From Chamaecrista fasciculata (taxonomy: Eukaryota > Streptophyta > Magnoliopsida > Fabales > Fabaceae), in the NCBI GenBank assembly GCA_003254925.1, contig QANZ01053924.1, positions 368,176 to 432,175 on the forward strand: a stretch of 64,000 bases of DNA, written 5' to 3'. The translations under genes were made by a program, and so were the position numbers. Every line of letters starts with the position of its first letter. Position 1 is the stretch's first letter. Shown one piece after another: positions 10,646 to 22,416 of this stretch. The notes beneath the pieces are model-generated. The model was not told the DNA's origin, searched no databases, and saw nothing but the letters and a program-made list of their open reading frames with translations.

Positions 10646-13600
10646 ATGGACTTCGACGAGTACGATTACTTGGAGAAGACAGTGGAAGAGCAGGAAGATC
10701 GAGATTCATCCAAGAAGAAGAAGGATAGCAGCGAGAAGACCGAGAGGAGTTACAGGAAGCGTGACGTCGACGAGAATCTGGATAGTGAAGACAGGAAGAG
10801 CAACAAGAAGTCGAGAGGCGACGAGGAGAACGGGTCAAGGAAGGATCGTGACGACCGCGAGAGAGAACGCTCTAGCCGCGAGAAGGAGCGCCATAGGAGT
10901 GGCAGGGAGAGGGACGCAGAGAGAGATGGAGAGAGGGAGCGAGAGAGGAGTAGTAGAGAGAAGGACAGGGACAAGGAGAAGGACAAGGACAAGGACAAGG
11001 ATAAGGATAGAGAGAAGGAAAGGGAAAGGAGGGACAAAGAGAGGGAGCGGGAGAAAGAAAGAGAGAGAGAGAGGAGGGAGAGGGACAAAGAGAGGGAGAA
11101 AGAACGGGAGAGAAGGGAAAGGGAGAAGGAAAAGGAAAGGGAGGAAAGAGAGAGGTCAAGGAGAAGTAGAAGTCGTTCTGATCGAGATAGGGAGAGAGAA
11201 CGAGATTTGGACACTAGAGATAGCCGGTATTAGTCTTTCCTTTCCTCTTCTTTTCTTATGTACTGTCTGCTAATTCATTTTTGGGTGAACACTCCATACA
11301 ATTTATAAGCATTATTTGCTATACAAATCCCTGAATAATGCGTCTTTTTTATTATATTATACGCATTTAAGCTTGCTATTTGTACAATCTGTTATGATGT
11401 TTACATGATTGCAATTAACCTTTACGCTGTTAGCCTTGAGTTTCACAGTAGTCATGGTGGATGTACCATGTCACAAATCCATGGTAGTTGAGGGGTACAC
11501 CTTATTACTGATGAAAGGTTTCTGAACTAGGAATTATGGCTGTATAGTGTGCAATCTGGATATCAAACTTAACTGTGAGGGTCTGAGACAAACTTTTTTG
11601 TATATTCTTTCTAATAGCTGAATTTTATTTGGGCTGCAGGAGATTTAGGGACAAGAAAGAGGCTGTGGAGCCTGAGGCAGATCCCGAAAGGGACCAAAGA
11701 ACTGTTTTTGCCTACCAGGTTGATTGAATTTTTATAATATTAGTTCTAACCATTTCAGATCGTTGGAATTTTTCTTTCTGATGGTTGTCATTTTACCGTG
11801 TGATAATTTTCAGATGCCCTTAAAGGCAACAGAGAGAGATGTTTATGAATTTTTCTCAAAAGCGGGCAAGGTCAGTTAATTTTAAATTTTCCACACCTAT
11901 TAATGTGATGTTTAAAATTGCTTTCTATCTTGCATTGCTGTTGAAAGTGAACGGTGACTTGTGTTTCCTGTATAACTTTTTTCCTTTTAAATATTATGTG
12001 ACCACTATAATCCACATTTGGTTAGATTGAGGCTGCTGAATTATTTATTGAGATTAATAAAGGTCAAATAGATTAACTGTTATAACACAATAACTGCATG
12101 CTTTAAACAGATATTTTGTTGTCACAATCAATCCTACTCTGCCCTCAGTTTTGAGTGGCCTAGTCACTCTATTGTGTCTCAACATTCTATTGATGTGTGA
12201 TGAGTTTAAAAGATTAGCTGGTGATTATGTTGACAACCCGTTAAGGTGTTTGTATGCTTGGAGTGAATCTCTTACATCTTCTCTATCATGATAGTTCCTC
12301 AGTTCAGCGTGGTTCTGATGTTCCTTAATTTCAGGTTAGAGATGTTCGTTTGATCATGGATAGGAACTCAAGGCGGTCCAAAGGAGTTGGGTATGTCTTT
12401 CATTGCCTAATAATTTCTTGTATATATGCATGTGCTATTGTGGTATTAGGATATAAACTTTGAAGAATCATGTTTAACTGTATTCTTAAATGGACTAGCA
12501 TTGCGATAATGATGAGGGATGATGGGAATACCATGCACTCATGTTTAATCAATTCTTGCTGCGTACTCAAGGTAGATGACATAATCCTGGTTTTCTTTTT
12601 GGTCCTTTTCCCAGTTTACAGTGAGGATTTCATTCTTATGCTGATGAGCCTTTCCATTATATTTTCCCTCCCTCTATGAATTTGAAGTGTCTTATGCAAG
12701 CTTTTGGGTTATTCCTTGGTTGACAGTCAATCTGAACAAGGGGGATTTTATTCTTTGATTTCCTTTTTCCTTTGGACGGAGGGGATGAGTAGTGGGTGTC
12801 TAGATGACATGCTTTTGAAATTGGTGCCTTTTAGCTTTTGGAATTAGTTAACTGGTGATTTACCATACTGAGCCAGCTTTATGGTGGTAACTGTTTTTTG
12901 GGATTTAATTTCCACTCTTCCACATATTCAAGTGGTCGTCTCACTATTCTTGTATGGTCTTCACTTATTCTCTTGATTAATTTTCTATGTAATATATGCT
13001 TTGGTTTTATATTTTAATTATGACAGGCTAACATTTTCTTTACATGAGTCAGATGCATCAAAAGAAACTCAGCTTGAGCTGTCTGCACTAGAGTTTTTGT
13101 TTCTCTACATCTCTTTGCTGTATGCATTGTAAGTTTTGATTGCAACCATTTGTACTTCGTAGTTCTGAAAACTTGATGCAAGTTCTTGATGAGGCTGCAG
13201 GTATATTGAATTTTATGATGCAATGTCAGTTCCGATGGCAATTGCTCTCTCTGGCCAACTGCTTCTTGGACAACCCGTAATGGTCAAACCGTCTGAAGCT
13301 GAAAAGAACCTTGTTCAGTCCAATGCTTCAACCGGAGCTGCAGGTGTAGCAGGACCATATGGAGCAGTAGACAGGAAACTATATGTGGGAAACCTTCATT
13401 TCAACATGACAGAGAGTCAACTGAGGGAGGTATGTGTTAACATTCATGACCTTGCAAATTCATTGGCGGGTAAGGGCGCATTTGTGTTCAGTTTTGTCAG
13501 TTTCATGAATCATGAGCAGGATTTTACTGATTACCAATATGTTTAAATTTATGCTCCTTAGAAACTTACCTAGTATTTTTATGGAACTTGATCTGGTTTC

Positions 13601-15896
13601 CTTTTTTTATTAATCAGCTGTTCACATATTTCTTATTGTTGGTTTAGATATTTGAGCCATTTGGTCCAGTGGAGCTTGTGCAACTGCCTCTTGACCTGGA
13701 GACAGGACATTGCAAGGGTTTTGGTTTTGTTCAAGTTAGTTGCCAGTACATATTACCTTGAAAAGTTTTGTTTCCAGTAATACCTCTATTTATCTCTTCT
13801 CATTGCTATACTTACTATTGGACAGTTTGCCCACCTTGAACATGCCAAAGCAGCTCAGAGTTTAAATGGAAAATTGGAGATTGCTGGTAGGACTATCAAG
13901 GTAGATTTGCTTCAGTCTATGGGTCATTTCTGTTTCTTGTTTACTATGTTTGCTTATGTTGCCATTCCCTTTTCTAGTCCTAGTTTTCTTGACTAATTTT
14001 GTTTTTTGTGCAAAGGTTTCTTCTGTAACAGATCATGTCAATACCCAAGATACAAGTGCAAAATCTGCGGACTTTGATGACGATGAAGGTGGATTGGTAA
14101 GTTTAATATAGGGAGATCTGTTTCTAATAAATGAGCAATCAAAACCTTTATCTCATACAGTGTAGCAACTATATGTAATATGAAGTCACTAAAAATTTAG
14201 CTGGGTGGTGATTTTTTCAGGTTGTTAGAGGCTTGATTGGCAGGAAGTTTCGTTTGTTTCATAGTACTTCAATAACTATTAGAATTCTAGCTATTAAAAT
14301 TATTTGCATATTGATGTCAAGATTATTGTTCTGTGGTTCATAGGTGTATTGACATATTATTGCTGTCAAGTATTGTTGCTCTTTCTTAGTTACCAGCACA
14401 GTAAATTCAGAAGACATCAGCTCTCTGATGTAACACTATACACTGAATTGATAATCATGATAAATGAAATTTTTTTGCTTGCATCTTATGTTTGCGCCCC
14501 TTTTTTTTATCTATTTGGTGATATGCTGATTACTTTATTCCTATCAATAGTGTCCTTTTCGCAACAGTGCATGCCTGACTCACGTGTATCTGTTTTATGC
14601 AGGCTTTAAATGCCCAATCAAGAGCATTGCTTATGGCCAAGCTGGATCGTTCTGGCATTGCCACAAGGTCTTTCATTTTCTCCAAGATATTCCACATTTT
14701 TTTTTTGGTTTACATTGTTAGCTTGACAAAGAATTCAATAATGCAGCATTGCAGGGTCTGTTGGTGTGCCAATTGTGAATGGGTCAGCTCCTGCTCAACA
14801 GGTTGCTAGCTTGCCTAGTGCTCCGGGTATAATGCCTGGACAAGCTCTCCCAACACAAATCATGCCTGCCCCAGTGGTAGAACCTGTTGGAACTCCTAGT
14901 GAGTGTCTACTGTTGAAGAATATGTTTGATCCTGCTACTGAGGTCTGTTATCAACTGATTAAATTTTTCACTTGTGCCGTTTCATTAAATCAAATACTGA
15001 TATCTAATTACGATGCAGTCGGAACCAGATTTTGATATTGACATTAAGGAGGATGTAGAAGAAGAATGCTCTAAATTTGGCCGGGTGAAGCATATTTATG
15101 TGGACAAGTAAGTTGATTAATATATAGCTCTTGTACAACAACAATCATGAATGTTTCTATTCTTCCTTTCAGTATTTTCTTCTTGTGCATGTGAGTTGCA
15201 ATTGCTCAAGTTGTTTGTCTTCTGTACAGAAGAAGTGCAGGATTTGTGTATCTGCGCTTTGAAACAGTGGAAGCAGCAAGTGGTGCTCAACGCGCAATGC
15301 ACATGCGATGGTTTGCACGCAGGTTGATTTCAGCTATCTTCATGGTAATTGATTTATTTTCTCGAGTTCCCCTGGTCTTTTTTCTTGCTTTTGTCCTTGG
15401 ATTTAACAATTTAGTTTGGGATCTTGGTTGGCTTTATTTGTTTGGTATGTTCCTGTGAAGGGTTTGGGGTTATCCTTTGACTTGAACTTGGAAACTTGTG
15501 TTAGCATTATATAGCTATACTTCCCAGACTACAGATATTCTGGTTAATCTAATGCGTTAGTATTTGTTCTTTTACTGTCCTTTAGTTATATAGCAACTAG
15601 CTAGTTACAAATTTGAATAGTATTCTAATTGTTGGGCCACATCGTTTTGTGGAAATAAATTGTGCTAGATTGAATATGCCCATTTCACTGTCAAGTGGCA
15701 TCCTGTATTGGTGACATACTAACGTCAGAAGTTACTGACAGATGGACGCCAAAACTAAGATGTTGAGAGTTAAATAAATTGTGCTAGATTGAATATGCCC
15801 ATTTCTCATTAATTGAATTTTTCAGTATTTAAATAAATTATTCTGTTTGTTTTTTTGCAGCAACCCCAACTATATGAAGCTAAGTTTAAAGCATGA
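10646..15896 (+). CDS. RBM39: RBM39/CAPER-like splicing factor (RS domain, RRM1, RRM2, UHM)
   Basis: Thirteen exons: 10646-11226, 11640-11718, 11814-11870, 12335-12390, 13201-13429, 13648-13734, 13826-13900, 14016-14096, 14603-14667, 14747-14942, 15019-15107, 15230-15344, 15861-15896. Total 1746 nt, 581 aa. Residues 1-195 are Arg/Glu/Lys/Asp/Ser-rich (RS-like). RRM1 is about 215-295 with RNP-like VFAYQ and GVGYIEF. RRM2 is about 317-392 with LYVGNL and GFGFVQF. The C-terminal U2AF-homology motif is about 485-581 (CLLLKNMFDP, IKEDVEEECSKFGRVKHI, AGFVYLRF, MRWFARRLIS, ending QPQLYEAKFKA). Proteins of this type act in the nucleus in 3' splice-site recognition and binding of U2AF or SF3B1 ligands; that role is known for the family and inferred here. 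The acidic-linker-plus-UHM order and length match the family, so this looks complete. Confidence 0.93.
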
Positions 15897-16311
15897 GGCT
15901 GATGAAGTCCTTACAGGCAAAATAGCGGCTTCTGAGACTATCAGTCATATTTTGCTCCTCATCATTTTCAGAATTTGAGTTTTAGTTTCATAGATTTTGA
16001 TCCATGAATTGTATTAGATGTATGATAACAAATTATCATGTCCAGATTGTTATATTTATGATTTATTATACCATCGTTCATCTCAATGTACTATAACTTT
16101 GTGAAACGGCTTTTCAAATCCTGTCTATATTCATGGTTCGAACCAAAATTATCGAGAATACTAAAGAGCAAGTGCTACAATAGCAAGCAGAAAATAATCT
16201 AGGGTTGCGTCCCAATTTCGAACAATTTTTTAACTAAGATGTTTTTTTCATCAAGTGTCAATTCGGGACTGGAGAGAAATAAAACTCTAAACTAAAGCAG
16301 TTGGCTAGAGT
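15897..16311 (+). other. 3' UTR of the RBM39-like gene and spacer
   Basis: AT-rich with AATTGTATTAGATG and TTATTATA patches near 16010-16070 that suit a 3' end. No further gene was seen before the SINE. Confidence 0.45.
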
Positions 16312-16427
16312 CGACATTGTTGAGAAGGCTCTGATAATTTCATCTTTGAAGTTTCAATGAAATTAGTCTTTGCTTAGATCGTTACACGGATAGGTGGGGG
16401 ATACTAATGACTTAACGAAAAAAAAAG
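16312..16427 (+). mobile_element. Short SINE with a flanking target-site duplication
   Basis: The segment ends in an A run and is flanked by a 17-bp near-identical direct repeat: aagcagttggctagagt (16295-16311) and aagcggttggctaaagt (16428-16444). Its 3' half (attagtctttg...gttacacggataggtgg...gatac) matches the minus-strand SINE at 62279-62436, so both belong to one family. The head is shorter here, probably 5' truncated. Confidence 0.75.
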
Positions 16428-16589
16428 AAGCGGTTGGCTAAAGTGGCGTATAAAAATGTATGATAGCATATGGGATGTGTAAAGATGTCATTTCTTAGTC
16501 AATTGTCCTTCCTAATTAATAGAAGTTTTTGCAATGATGAGATACTAATCAAATTACGTAAAAGACGAGAAATGCAAGTTAAGAAAGGC

Positions 16590-16710
16590 CCATAAATAAG
16601 TTGGGCTTGGACTTAGGTTTTTTTAGCGGTCTCTTCGGCGAGAAGACCGTAACCTCATATGATAGCCCTACAACAAAAATTCATCTGCTTCTGCAATTGC
16701 ATATATAAGG
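16590..16710 (+). promoter_or_regulatory. Promoter of ALBA copy 1 (site II motifs and TATA box)
   Basis: Contains ggcccat and tgggcttgg (TGGGCY, site II type) near 16587-16612 and a TATA box atatataagg at 16701-16710. The same order is kept upstream of copy 2 at 22020-22145. Site II elements are typical of plant genes expressed in dividing cells. Confidence 0.6.
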
Positions 16711-16883
16711 ATGGCAAACCCCACACGCGAGGCTTTCGGGGTCCAAATTCAAATCTAAAGCTATATCCCCAAAAAGCTCAGAAGAAACCACTGAGAGAGA
16801 AATCAGAGGGAGTGAGTGGTGCCGCCTTCGCACATTTTTCTTAGATTTGCTTCCATCTTCAATACTCTCACTCATTACCAACC

Positions 16884-17004
16884 GTAAGAACGCTCTCTCA
16901 ACCCTAACTTTCCTTCCTTTTCATCTTGTTTCTACGATATTTCACTGCGTTATATGTATTTCCCAAAATCGTTGTTTATTTCTTTCTTTTTTTGCCGGGA
17001 ATAG
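16884..17004 (+). other. 5' UTR intron of ALBA copy 1
   Basis: Donor at 16884 (accGTAAGAA) and acceptor ending at 17004 (gggaatAG), immediately before the ATG. The same leader intron is present in copy 2 (22303-22416) and copy 3 (about 26969-27083, donor changed to GTGAGA). Its placement one base before the start codon is shared by all three. Confidence 0.75.
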
Positions 17005-20000
17005 ATGGATAGGTATCAGAGGGTGGAGAAGCCGAAGGCAGAGACTCCCATAAACGAGAACGAGATACGCATAACTACTCAAGGCAGGATGAGGAATTAT
17101 ATTACCTATGCCACCACTCTCCTCCAGGTATTTTTTCCCTAAGGGGCTCGAACAAACAAAATGGAGCTTTCTCTAATGGCTGGGTTTTAGAGTTTTGATA
17201 TGTCTCTATCAGTACTGTTTCTAGTGATAAACGTCTTGTGCACTTTCTTATCAAGAAGTGGGGGACAGGTCAGTGAAATTTGAATGTGTTGGGAGGCTTG
17301 TATTGCACCCTAGCATTTAATAAACCCTATGACCCGTACAGACTCAGATTAAGTGAGCTAGCTTTTGTGTGTTACGGAACTTTTATAGGGTCGAATAAGA
17401 TTAACCAGCAAAACTTAACTATTGTAAACCGACCAGATGCCAATTATTTTTCTTTCTGACCTAGCTAAGATAACGCTTGGAACATTTGTGATTTTTTTTT
17501 TCCATGCTGTTTATATCTTTATGTTATTATGCTGTAACAATAACGCCAATATTTATTGCAAAATAAAATGTATCTCTTAATACCTGCATTTTAGGAAAAA
17601 ACCTGGTTGCTTTTTTAATATTTGACTTTTTTTTCCTCACGTAGGTGGTTTGCATATTTTGATGGAAATATTATTTATTTTTTGGTTTTACTTTAAGTTT
17701 CTGCTGGTACCAGGTTATCCTGTTGGCCATTTTGCATTTTCTCTAGTATGAGCTAATATTTAACTGCTTCCTTTTACATAGTTAAGTCATTTCTATCTTA
17801 CTTTGCTAGTAATTTTTGTAGGAGAAAGGGTCTGTTGAAATTGTTCTTAAAGCAATGGGCAGGGCTATCAATAAGACCGTAATGATCACTGAACTGATCA
17901 AGGTGGGAGGCAGGCATCTTTGTGTTTGTGCTTATGTTTTTATATGTATATCTTGCTTTTTGAATGATCTACTTCTTTGATTTAGAGAAGGATTGTTGGC
18001 CTGCATCAAAATACTGCAATTGGATCAACTGACATAACTGACATGTGGGAGCCACTAGAAGAAGGCCTTCTACCGTATGGATCTGCTAAAATATTTTTAT
18101 ACATTCCTAATTAATATATATCTTTTGTGCATGAGATTAATATTTTATTTATTATTTTATTCTCAGTTTGGAGACTACTCGCCATGTTTCAATGATCACG
18201 ATTACTCTGTCAAAAAAAGAACTGGACAAGTCCTCTACAGGGTAAGAACTCATGTAGTAGTGTGCAACATAATGTTTCTTTGTATCTGTAACATATCATT
18301 CTATGGATATATTTAGTTGCAACTTTGTGAAAGAGCTTGCACATGTTTTTTTTTTTAAATAAGTAAATAAAGAAATTCATCATTTTTGCCATAGGATGGT
18401 TAGCCTTTCCTCCTTGCTTGTTGTTGCATGATTGCTTGGTCAATATAACCTTTGTGAACATTAATTAACTGCCTTGTCATCACTTTGCTTTGAAATGATA
18501 GCTGATGGTTTATTTTATCAGCCAAATCTTTCCGATGTCTAAGTGAATGTGACATTGTCATACAAACCTTATAATATCTTTACAATTGATAATGCCAGTT
18601 TTTTTTTTAAATCATGTTTGAGTATCTTATGTGGATCTCTCCTGAGGTTTAACTAAATGGATTGGTCTCCCTTATATATTTTTAACTTGACATGACCTTT
18701 TTTTTTGTAAAAAATTTAGTGGCCTTCTTTTGTTACACGATGGCACATGATGGCATACACCCCCTATTATACCATGCTACTATATAGATGTTTTCCTTGT
18801 TTGTTAAGCAAGGCAAGGCTGTAATTTTTATCAAACTTCAAGAGAGGTATATGTAATTTACTCAACAAGTTTTCTATATTGTCATTTGACTTCTTTTTTT
18901 TTTTTTTTTACTTTATGCTGTGTATTATATAGTTGTAGTGAAGGTATAAAGTGAATGTTTGCTATGCTTATTCTTATGTTGTTGATTTGCTCAAGTTCTG
19001 ACTTTCATTAAGACTGGTAGAAAGATTTCAGGCCTTCACTTTTTCATAGATCTGCACTTTATAGTTTATACTTTGTTTTATTTTTTTTGTTTTCATCTAC
19101 CGGATTTTCCAAAAATTTTTTAATTTGCATTAATGTTAATGTTCAGTTGCCAGTCATCAATCTCTCTGTCAACAAATCTTTGCAACTGCTCATTTCTGAT
19201 GACCAAAAAATGAATTTACTCTTACTAAAAAATGTACATTTCCCATGGCTGTTGTTTGAGTTAGTTTTATGAGCACATCTAACTTAATTAATCAATTATA
19301 TTAAAATAGTTGGATGGGTGTGGCGGAACTGTCTCTGTAAAATCCGTACTACTACTTAATGATCTCAACTATTGCCCGCATTTATTTATTGTAGATACCA
19401 ACCTCCTCTTCCGGCTGATCAAGTAAAACCTTTAGTTGAATATGAAGAGGATGGAGGTGAGTTTATTATTCTTTGTTTACATTTCAGTAGGCTTGTATGA
19501 CTAGTATGATATATGTTACCGTAAATTAATTTGATACAGAAGGCTCACCAATGACGCGAGGAAGGGGACGTGGTCGTGGAAGGGGCAGGGGTAGAGGTAA
19601 TTTCCGCTAGTTTGTTGTCTACTTGTTTCGTAGTTGTCAGTTGTTATATAGAGGTACATATTTCTCTAATCATACTTATTCTATATTTTATGGTTTTGTA
19701 TCTTTGGTCACAAAGTTGTGTATCAATGTACAAATAATATAAAATATAACTTGCTATGAGAGAGTGGAGAGTTAGTATATTCTCGCTGCATGTTTGCATT
19801 ATTTTAAAATACAAAAAATTAGCTATCAACTACTTTTTTAAAAAAACCTTATAATTCTTTTGAATATCTAAAATTTGAAGATAACAGTGCCATGTCATGC
19901 CCTAAAAATGCATGCCCTATCCACTGGCGAATGGTGATTGCTAAGTGGCTAACATTTCTTCTATGGACTTATTCTGTTTTGCAGGCTTTGGAAATTACAA

Positions 20001-20611
20001 TGGAGTTATGGATTATAATGGAGATGGTTGGGATGGTGGACGTGGCTATGGTGGCAGAGGGCGCGGTCGTGCAAGAGGTCGTGGCTTTCGAGGTCGAGGT
20101 CGTGGCTATGGTGGCCAGCCAGTCAATTATTATGATTATGGTGAATATGATGCACCACCTCCCTCACGAGGTAACTTGCTTGTCCATAAGACAATTTTCC
20201 AAAGAACAAAAATAATTTTTAAAGCCTAAATTGCTTTTGTACTTGTATGTAATGCAATTTTTTCACCAGCTTAGCCCTGGCATTATAATGTATCATTTTT
20301 TTAATCAAACTAATGTTTTTTTGTGACATTTTTAGAATTACATTATACTTTTATTAATCAGGGTACAGAAGGAACAGAAATGAACATTATCTAAATCCAC
20401 CGGTTTTAATCAATGTATTCCTTTCATGTGCCGTATGTTATTTTTCTTGTATCTGTATTCTAGGGTTTCACTTCCTACAAGCTTGTGGAAATAGTGGTAA
20501 TTCTTGTCTTTTGAAGGTTTTGCAGGCCGTGGTAGGGGAAGGGGCCGGGGCCGTGGACGTGGCCGCTTGTTAAGGTCAGATGGAGCAGGTCGGGGAGTAG
20601 CTGCTGCTTGA
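17005..20611 (+). CDS. ALBA: ALBA domain protein with RGG tail, copy 1 (intact)
   Basis: Eight exons: 17005-17127, 17822-17902, 17986-18074, 18167-18241, 19395-19456, 19540-19596, 19985-20170, 20526-20611. Total 759 nt, 252 aa. The ALBA fold covers about residues 18-115: NEIRITTQGRMRNYITYA, then EKGSVEIVLKAMGRAINKTV, IKRRIVGLHQ and LETTRHVSMITITLSKKELD. The tail is rich in RGRG repeats in three blocks, split by an acidic/aromatic segment (NYNGVMDYNGDGWDGG and NYYDYGEYDAPPP), and ends in RLLRSDG...VAAA. It resembles the long plant ALBA proteins (Arabidopsis ALBA4-6 type), which bind RNA, join stress granules and stabilise mRNAs; this role is inferred. The last exon has two possible acceptors 9 nt apart. 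The closest relative is copy 2. Confidence 0.92.
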
Positions 20612-21395
20612 TCAAATTGTGTTTTTGTTGTCATTTTGTATATCTTCAGTTAGATGATGGTTGCGCTCTCTGCTTTGTTGTTTGTGAGATCTGCTTATTG
20701 TTTTCTATACTTCAAATGCCAAGTGTTGCAGCCATGGTCCTTGGTCCTTGCAGTTTTGTTGTCTTAGTTATTTTCCTTAGTTACTTCCCTTTTCCTTTGT
20801 TTTCTGAACAACTTTTATATGATCATTGTACCATTTTTTTTAGATTAATAGGGATTTAGAAGTAAATTCGTTCTAGAATTTCTTCAATTGATGTTGCATG
20901 GTCTCCGTTTTTAAAAGTCAAATAACCTCTCCCTTCTGTCAGATTTTTCTCGGAATTGCATATAGCCATATACATATATCTATCTAAGTGTTTTTAAATT
21001 TAAAGAATTAAAATATTTTGATAATTATATCAATAATTTAAATTAATTTATAATTGTCTTATTAAAACTTTTAATTAAGTTTAAGTATAATATCTAAAAT
21101 ATTTACTTTTAGATTTATAATCATTCGATTGAAGTTTTTAGTCAAATTTAATTTTAACATGTACAATATTTATTTTTAAATTGTAATAATTAAACATAAA
21201 AGAATTAGATTATAGAAGTATTTTAATATTTAAAATTAAATTATGTAAGAGAAACACATTATTCGTAACAACTATTCTTAAATATATTATATAGATATGG
21301 AATATAGATATATCAATAGTTTAGAAAAATATTTATTCTTATTACTACTTTTCATAGGAAATTAGATAACAATATTCGAGTTGTTAAAAAAAAAA
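20612..21395 (+). other. 3' UTR of ALBA copy 1 and AT-rich spacer
   Basis: The first 280 bp align with the sequence after copy 2 (25794-26100), including agatgatggttgc and gattaatagggatttagaagta, so the duplicated unit includes the 3' UTR. From about 20990 the DNA is very AT-rich and no gene was seen. Confidence 0.6.
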
Positions 21396-21904
21396 GGTCA
21401 AAGGGTCATTTTGGTCCTAAATGTATGCCCTAATGTTTATTTTGGTCCATTATGTTTCAAAATGTTCAAATTGGTTCCAAATGTTGGTAAAATGATTCAT
21501 TTTGGTCCCAAATTATTAAATTTGGTCATATTTCTCTCGTCTCTCATTTCAAGTTCAAAGGATTTGTTAAAAGATTGTTAAGAGGAACTTTTAGCTCTGA
21601 ATTCGTTATATTTAAATTTGAAACGAGAGAGATATGATCAACTTTGCTTGTTTAACCATGAAACGAGCGTTCTAGTTTTTGGACCAATTTGACCTCGTTT
21701 GCTAACGGGCCCAACTGGATAGAGAAAATACTCTTTGAGAATAATACGTAGCACTAAACTCGTCACGTTTGAATCTGAAACAAGCCATATTCAATAGTTT
21801 TGGGACCAAAATGAAACATTTTGCAAATATTTAGGGTCAATTTGAACATTTTGTAAGATAATGGACCAAAATAAACATTAGAGCATACAAATAATTCTTT
21901 GACC
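21396..21904. repeat. Fold-back element B ('ttttggtcc' type)
   Basis: The left arm starts ggtcaaagggtcattttgg and carries repeated attttggtcc units. The right arm is complementary, with ccaaaataaacattag and ending in ctttgacc. The central part (21540-21760) is unique. No protein is encoded. It lies directly upstream of the ALBA copy 2 promoter and is absent upstream of copy 1. Confidence 0.8.
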
Positions 21905-22019
21905 CAAAACAAAATATGATATTCGACGCTTACCTACACTTAACCCTAATTATTATAGTTTTGGAATGAAAGCCCTAGGTAAGCCCATGAAGCCCGTTGG
22001 ATATGACGAGAAATTATAG

Positions 22020-22145
22020 GCCCAACAATGATATGGGCTTGGACTGAGTTTATTTGGCGGTCTAATCGGCGAGAAGACCGCAACCTCATATGATATGATA
22101 GCCCTACAATATAAATTCCTGTGCATTGCAATTGCTTATATAAGG
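22020..22145 (+). promoter_or_regulatory. Promoter of ALBA copy 2
   Basis: Closely similar to the copy 1 promoter: ggcccaac and tgggcttgg near 22019-22040, ggcgagaagaccgcaacctc, a gccctacaatataaat patch, and a TATA box ttatataagg at 22136-22145. It is followed by the conserved leader ggatggcaaac...cacacgcgaggc. Confidence 0.6.
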
Positions 22146-22416
22146 ATGGCAAACCCACACGCGAGGCTTTCGGGGTCTAAATTCAAATCCAAAGCTATAT
22201 CCCCAAAGCTCACTACAAATCACTGAGTGAAATTCCAGGGAGTGAGTGGTGCCGCCTTCATAGATTCGCTTCCATCTTCAATACTCTGACTCATTCTCAA
22301 CCGTAAGAACGCTCTCTCAAAACCCTAATTTCCCTTCTTTCTGCTGTTCTTTCTCTGATACTTCACTGCGTTATCTGTATTTTTCATAATCGTTTTTTTT
22401 TTTTCTGTGGGAACAG

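Noticed and set aside
10750..11214. A 154-codon minus-strand frame rich in Ser/Leu/Arg
   Set aside because: It is the antisense shadow of the Arg/Glu/Ser repeat in exon 1 of the RBM39-like gene and has no domain.
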